NCBI GenBank assembly: GCA_003446665.1
Contig: DMCT01000110.1
Coordinates: forward strand, 1-16,658
Source of the DNA: Synergistaceae bacterium
GTDB lineage: Bacteria > Synergistota > Synergistia > Synergistales > Thermovirgaceae
Length of the DNA: 16,658 nt
Direction: 5' to 3'
The notes under the pieces are model-generated. The model made no database searches and was not told the origin of the DNA. It was given only the letters and a program-made list of their open reading frames with translations. Position 1 is the first letter of the stretch. Each line of letters opens with the position of its first letter. Positions 14,416-16,658 of the stretch are shown here, piece after piece. Both the position numbers and the translations under genes were made by a program.

Positions 14416-15507
14416 TCATTGGGGTTTTTTGTTACGGAAATAACGTTTTTCGCAGCTTTTGGAAGATTCCATCAGAATGCTTATGACCTTCAGTTTTTCG
14501 ACGTTATCGCAGATGATCTTGATAGAAGAAGCGATGGGAACGGAGAGTATCGCCCCCGTAATACCCCAAAGCCAGCCCCAGAAAAGAAGGGAAACCATTA
14601 TGACCACCGGGCTCAGGTTAAGCTGATCCCCCATTACTTTCGGGGCAACAAAATTGCCCATGGTCTGCTGAATGGCAAAAAGGATGACGGCGGTAAAGAT
14701 CACGGGTCCAAGATCGGGTTGAAACTGGATAAGCGCAAGTATTATCGGCGGTATTGAAGCCAGGACCGACCCTATGATGGGGATGAAATTCAAAAGGAAG
14801 GCCAAAGCCCCCCAGGTAACAGGGAAATCAACACCTATCCTGTCGAGAGCAAACCACACAAGCACGCCGGTAGAGAGGCTGATGAGGGTGAGCAATGACA
14901 GGTAACGCCCTATATCGTGCGCTATTGAGTTCATAACGTGAAGAACCGTGCGCGCGTTCTTTTCAGAGAATGAAAGCCGTATCTTCACGCCGAAATAAGG
15001 AGACCCCAGCAGGAGAAAAACAAGAAATATGGCCACAAGGATCAGGTTAGAGACAAAAGTTACGAAAAATCCTGAAAGCGAAAGAACATACCTGCCCACA
15101 ATGGCACCAGGGTCGACCTGTCCGAATACGCTGCGGGGGATGTCGAAAGACTGTATATAGGTCTGAAAGAGCTCGTCGAAACGTACCTGGTAGCGCGGGT
15201 AAGCCTCTATAAAAGTCATGATCCGGCCGTTAAGAAACATTGCCGCCGCGAAGCAGACTCCAATGAAAAGCGCCAGAACAACAGCGGTACTCAAAGCTGT
15301 CGGGATCCTTCGTTTCGCCAGAAGTCTCACAACGGGAGCGAAAATAAAATAAAGGAGCCACGCAAGGACAAGCGGCAGGATAACGGACTTGGCCGCCTTG
15401 AGGACAACCCCGATGGTGATGACGGCTATAATCGCCAAAAAGATTACGATCAATTTTTCTCCTTGTAAGTCTCCACCGTTTCTTTTTCCGGCTTTTCCTT
15501 CGCTCAT
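14416..15507 (-). CDS. AI-2E family transporter (PerM/YdiK-like permease)
   Basis: A 363-residue polytopic membrane protein of the AI-2E exporter/PerM family (UPF0118). The N-terminus has about three membrane segments (20-95), a soluble middle part (about 100-150) and then about five further segments. The family hallmarks are present in the C-terminal half: FLLNFIPIIGSVLASIPPI and then PKVMGDQLNLSPVVIMVSLL, with GWLWGITGAILSVPI near the end. Members have been linked to autoinducer-2 export, Na+/H+ exchange or unknown substrates, so the substrate is open. The start is ambiguous among GTG at 15516 and three consecutive ATG codons; I chose the last ATG because the weak GAGAG site then lies eight bases upstream. 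Confidence 0.9.
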   Translation of the reverse strand: MSEGKAGKRNGGDLQGEKLIVIFLAIIAVITIGVVLKAAKSVILPLVLAWLLYFIFAPVVRLLAKRRIPTALSTAVVLALFIGVCFAAAMFLNGRIMTFIEAYPRYQVRFDELFQTYIQSFDIPRSVFGQVDPGAIVGRYVLSLSGFFVTFVSNLILVAIFLVFLLLGSPYFGVKIRLSFSEKNARTVLHVMNSIAHDIGRYLSLLTLISLSTGVLVWFALDRIGVDFPVTWGALAFLLNFIPIIGSVLASIPPIILALIQFQPDLGPVIFTAVILFAIQQTMGNFVAPKVMGDQLNLSPVVIMVSLLFWGWLWGITGAILSVPIASSIKIICDNVEKLKVISILMESSKSCEKRYFRNKKPQ

Positions 15508-15560
15508 CATCATCACTCTCGGTAACTGAAATCAAACGAGCACAAACTATCTGGTGCAAA

Positions 15561-15574
15561 AATGCCCTCGCATT
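15561..15574 (-). terminator. Weak terminator after rarD
   Basis: AATGC and GCATT form a 5-bp stem with a four-base loop; on the minus strand it runs into TTTTT, two of which are in the stem. It lies about 50 bases past the rarD stop. The short stem makes it a marginal call. Confidence 0.3.
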
Positions 15575-15597
15575 CTGGTACCATGCTTTCCCGTTCC

Positions 15598-15603
15598 ATT
15601 ATA
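15598..15603 (-). promoter_or_regulatory. -10 box for the AI-2E-family gene
   Basis: A perfect TATAAT on the minus strand lies about 90 bases upstream of the AI-2E-family start. No strong -35 was found at the expected distance. The weak rarD terminator lies downstream of it. Confidence 0.35.
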
Positions 15604-15622
15604 CACAGGGATTTTTGTGATG

Positions 15623-16546
15623 CTACCGAAACGGTTTTGGTTTTACCGAGCGCCTGGCAACCATGATACTTTCCGCCGTATAAAGGGCCAGTGCCGTCCA
15701 GACACAGGCGAAAGTAATCATCTGTATCTTTGCCATGGGCTCCTTATACAAAAACACTCCCAAAAGAAACGAAATCGTCGGGCTTATGTACTGGACAATC
15801 CCGACGGTTACAAGGCGTAATCGTCTTGCCCCGTAAGCAAAAAAGAAAAGGGGAACCGAGGTTACAGCGCCCGTTGCCACAAGGTAGAGATCCCGTCGCA
15901 CAGAACCGGAAAGAAAGGCGCCCTCGCCTGCTGAGGCAAGGAACAAAAGATAAGCCAAAGCGGGGACGGACAGCACTAGCGTCTCCGCGAAAAGCCCGGC
16001 AACAGCTCCGACAGGAGTTACCTTGCGTATCAGCCCGTACAGGGCAAAGGAAATCGCGAGCCCTATCGCTGCCAGCGGCAGCTTGCCGAAATGAACCAGC
16101 TGAAGACCCAGACCAACCGCAGCTATGCCGATAGCGACCCACTGAATGGCCCTCAAACGATCCCTGAAGAATATAAAGCCGAAAAAGATCGTCACCAGCG
16201 GATTAATGTAATACCCCAAACTTACCTCCAGCACACGGCCTATATTTACCGCCCAGATGTAGATGAGCCAGTTCAAACCCACGGAGACGCCACTCAAACA
16301 AAGAAGTATGGCTACCCGCGGAGTCCGGAAAATCGCCGGTATCTCTTTGAGGCGTTTTTGCAAAACCAGGACGACGAAAACAAAAACCAGGGACCATATG
16401 ATCCGATGACAAAGTATCTCAAACGCAGGGACATCTTCAAGCTGTTTCCAAAATACGGGCAGAATTCCCCACAGTGAAAACGCCGCAATTGCCGCGAAAA
16501 ATCCTGAACGTTCCGGGGAAAACCTCGTCGAGCAATCGCCGGCCAT
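15623..16546 (-). CDS. rarD: RarD-type EamA family transporter
   Basis: A 307-residue membrane protein of the DMT superfamily with two EamA halves and about ten membrane helices. RarD marks are visible: FSLWGILPVFWK near the N-terminus, CHRIIWS (46-52), SLGYYINPLVTI (about 110-121) in the first half and VQYISPTISFLLGVFLYKEP in the second half. RarD was named for chloramphenicol sensitivity in E. coli; its natural substrate is not established, and amino acid or metabolite export is typical for the superfamily. The ATG start at 16546 has AAAGGGG nine bases upstream. It is the first visible gene of a three-gene minus-strand group with gaps of about 100 bases, so each gene may have its own promoter. 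Confidence 0.93.
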   Translation of the reverse strand: MAGDCSTRFSPERSGFFAAIAAFSLWGILPVFWKQLEDVPAFEILCHRIIWSLVFVFVVLVLQKRLKEIPAIFRTPRVAILLCLSGVSVGLNWLIYIWAVNIGRVLEVSLGYYINPLVTIFFGFIFFRDRLRAIQWVAIGIAAVGLGLQLVHFGKLPLAAIGLAISFALYGLIRKVTPVGAVAGLFAETLVLSVPALAYLLFLASAGEGAFLSGSVRRDLYLVATGAVTSVPLFFFAYGARRLRLVTVGIVQYISPTISFLLGVFLYKEPMAKIQMITFACVWTALALYTAESIMVARRSVKPKPFR

Positions 16547-16564
16547 TATCTCGTACCCCTTTCC

Positions 16565-16640
16565 TGGTTTTTAACCAATCAACCAAAACCGTGTCGCTTT
16601 TTACAAAAGTTTTCGGCCGGGCTTGAAAACCGCCCGGCCG
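16565..16640. other. Hairpins and short repeats upstream of rarD
   Basis: A GC-rich perfect 9-bp stem pairs CGGCCGGGC (16614-16622) with GCCCGGCCG (16632-16640) over nine bases. A competing stem could pair GTTTTC (16609-16614) with GAAAAC (16625-16630). Nearer the gene, TGGTT (16565-16569) and AACCA (16573-16577) form a small hairpin, and AACCA recurs at 16581-16585, eight bases on. No T-tract follows the GC-rich stem on either strand, so it is not a classic terminator. It may end a gene beyond the window or lie in the rarD leader. Confidence 0.5.
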
Positions 16641-16658
16641 ATGATAACGTGCAGTTTG

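Overview
The window reads as ordinary chromosome from a strictly anaerobic, amino-acid- or peptide-fermenting bacterium of moderate GC. The best anaerobe marker is a 1484-residue activator of 2-hydroxyacyl-CoA-dehydratase type. A radical SAM enzyme, a nitroreductase and a leucyl aminopeptidase fit the same lifestyle. The overall gene style suggests Synergistota or a deep Firmicute lineage, but this is a guess from memory of families and no marker gene here settles it. No insertion sequence, phage gene, CRISPR array or rRNA was seen. One tRNA (Ser, UGA anticodon) is present.

Layout from left to right. Positions 1-119 hold a near-consensus DtxR/IdeR-type metal-repressor box and a plus-strand terminator-like hairpin. 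Two minus-strand genes follow: a small CoA-binding Rossmann protein and a secreted small protein. A divergent 290-base region then leads into a plus-strand radical SAM enzyme with a structured leader, followed by tRNA-Ser. The leucyl aminopeptidase pepA (minus, with a clear terminator) diverges from the giant activase (plus). The activase ends tail-to-tail on a membrane kinase/cytidylyltransferase-like gene (minus). That gene diverges from a plus-strand run of nitroreductase, universal stress protein and ABC-F ATPase. The ABC-F gene ends tail-to-tail on a minus-strand group: secreted M23 peptidase, AI-2E-family permease and RarD-type permease.

How the genes may work together. PepA would supply free amino acids from peptides. 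The activase would drive ATP-dependent low-potential electron transfer to an acyl-CoA dehydratase or a related reductase that is not encoded in this window. The rest is mostly housekeeping: translation support (ABC-F, tRNA), stress response (Usp, nitroreductase), envelope work (M23 peptidase, lipid kinase-like protein) and transport. No new multi-gene system is evident. The observations most worth following are the metal-repressor box at the left edge, the asymmetric internal duplication of the activase, a 25-base perfect palindrome inside its coding sequence, and two convergent gene pairs that both share a CTAG at overlapping stop codons.
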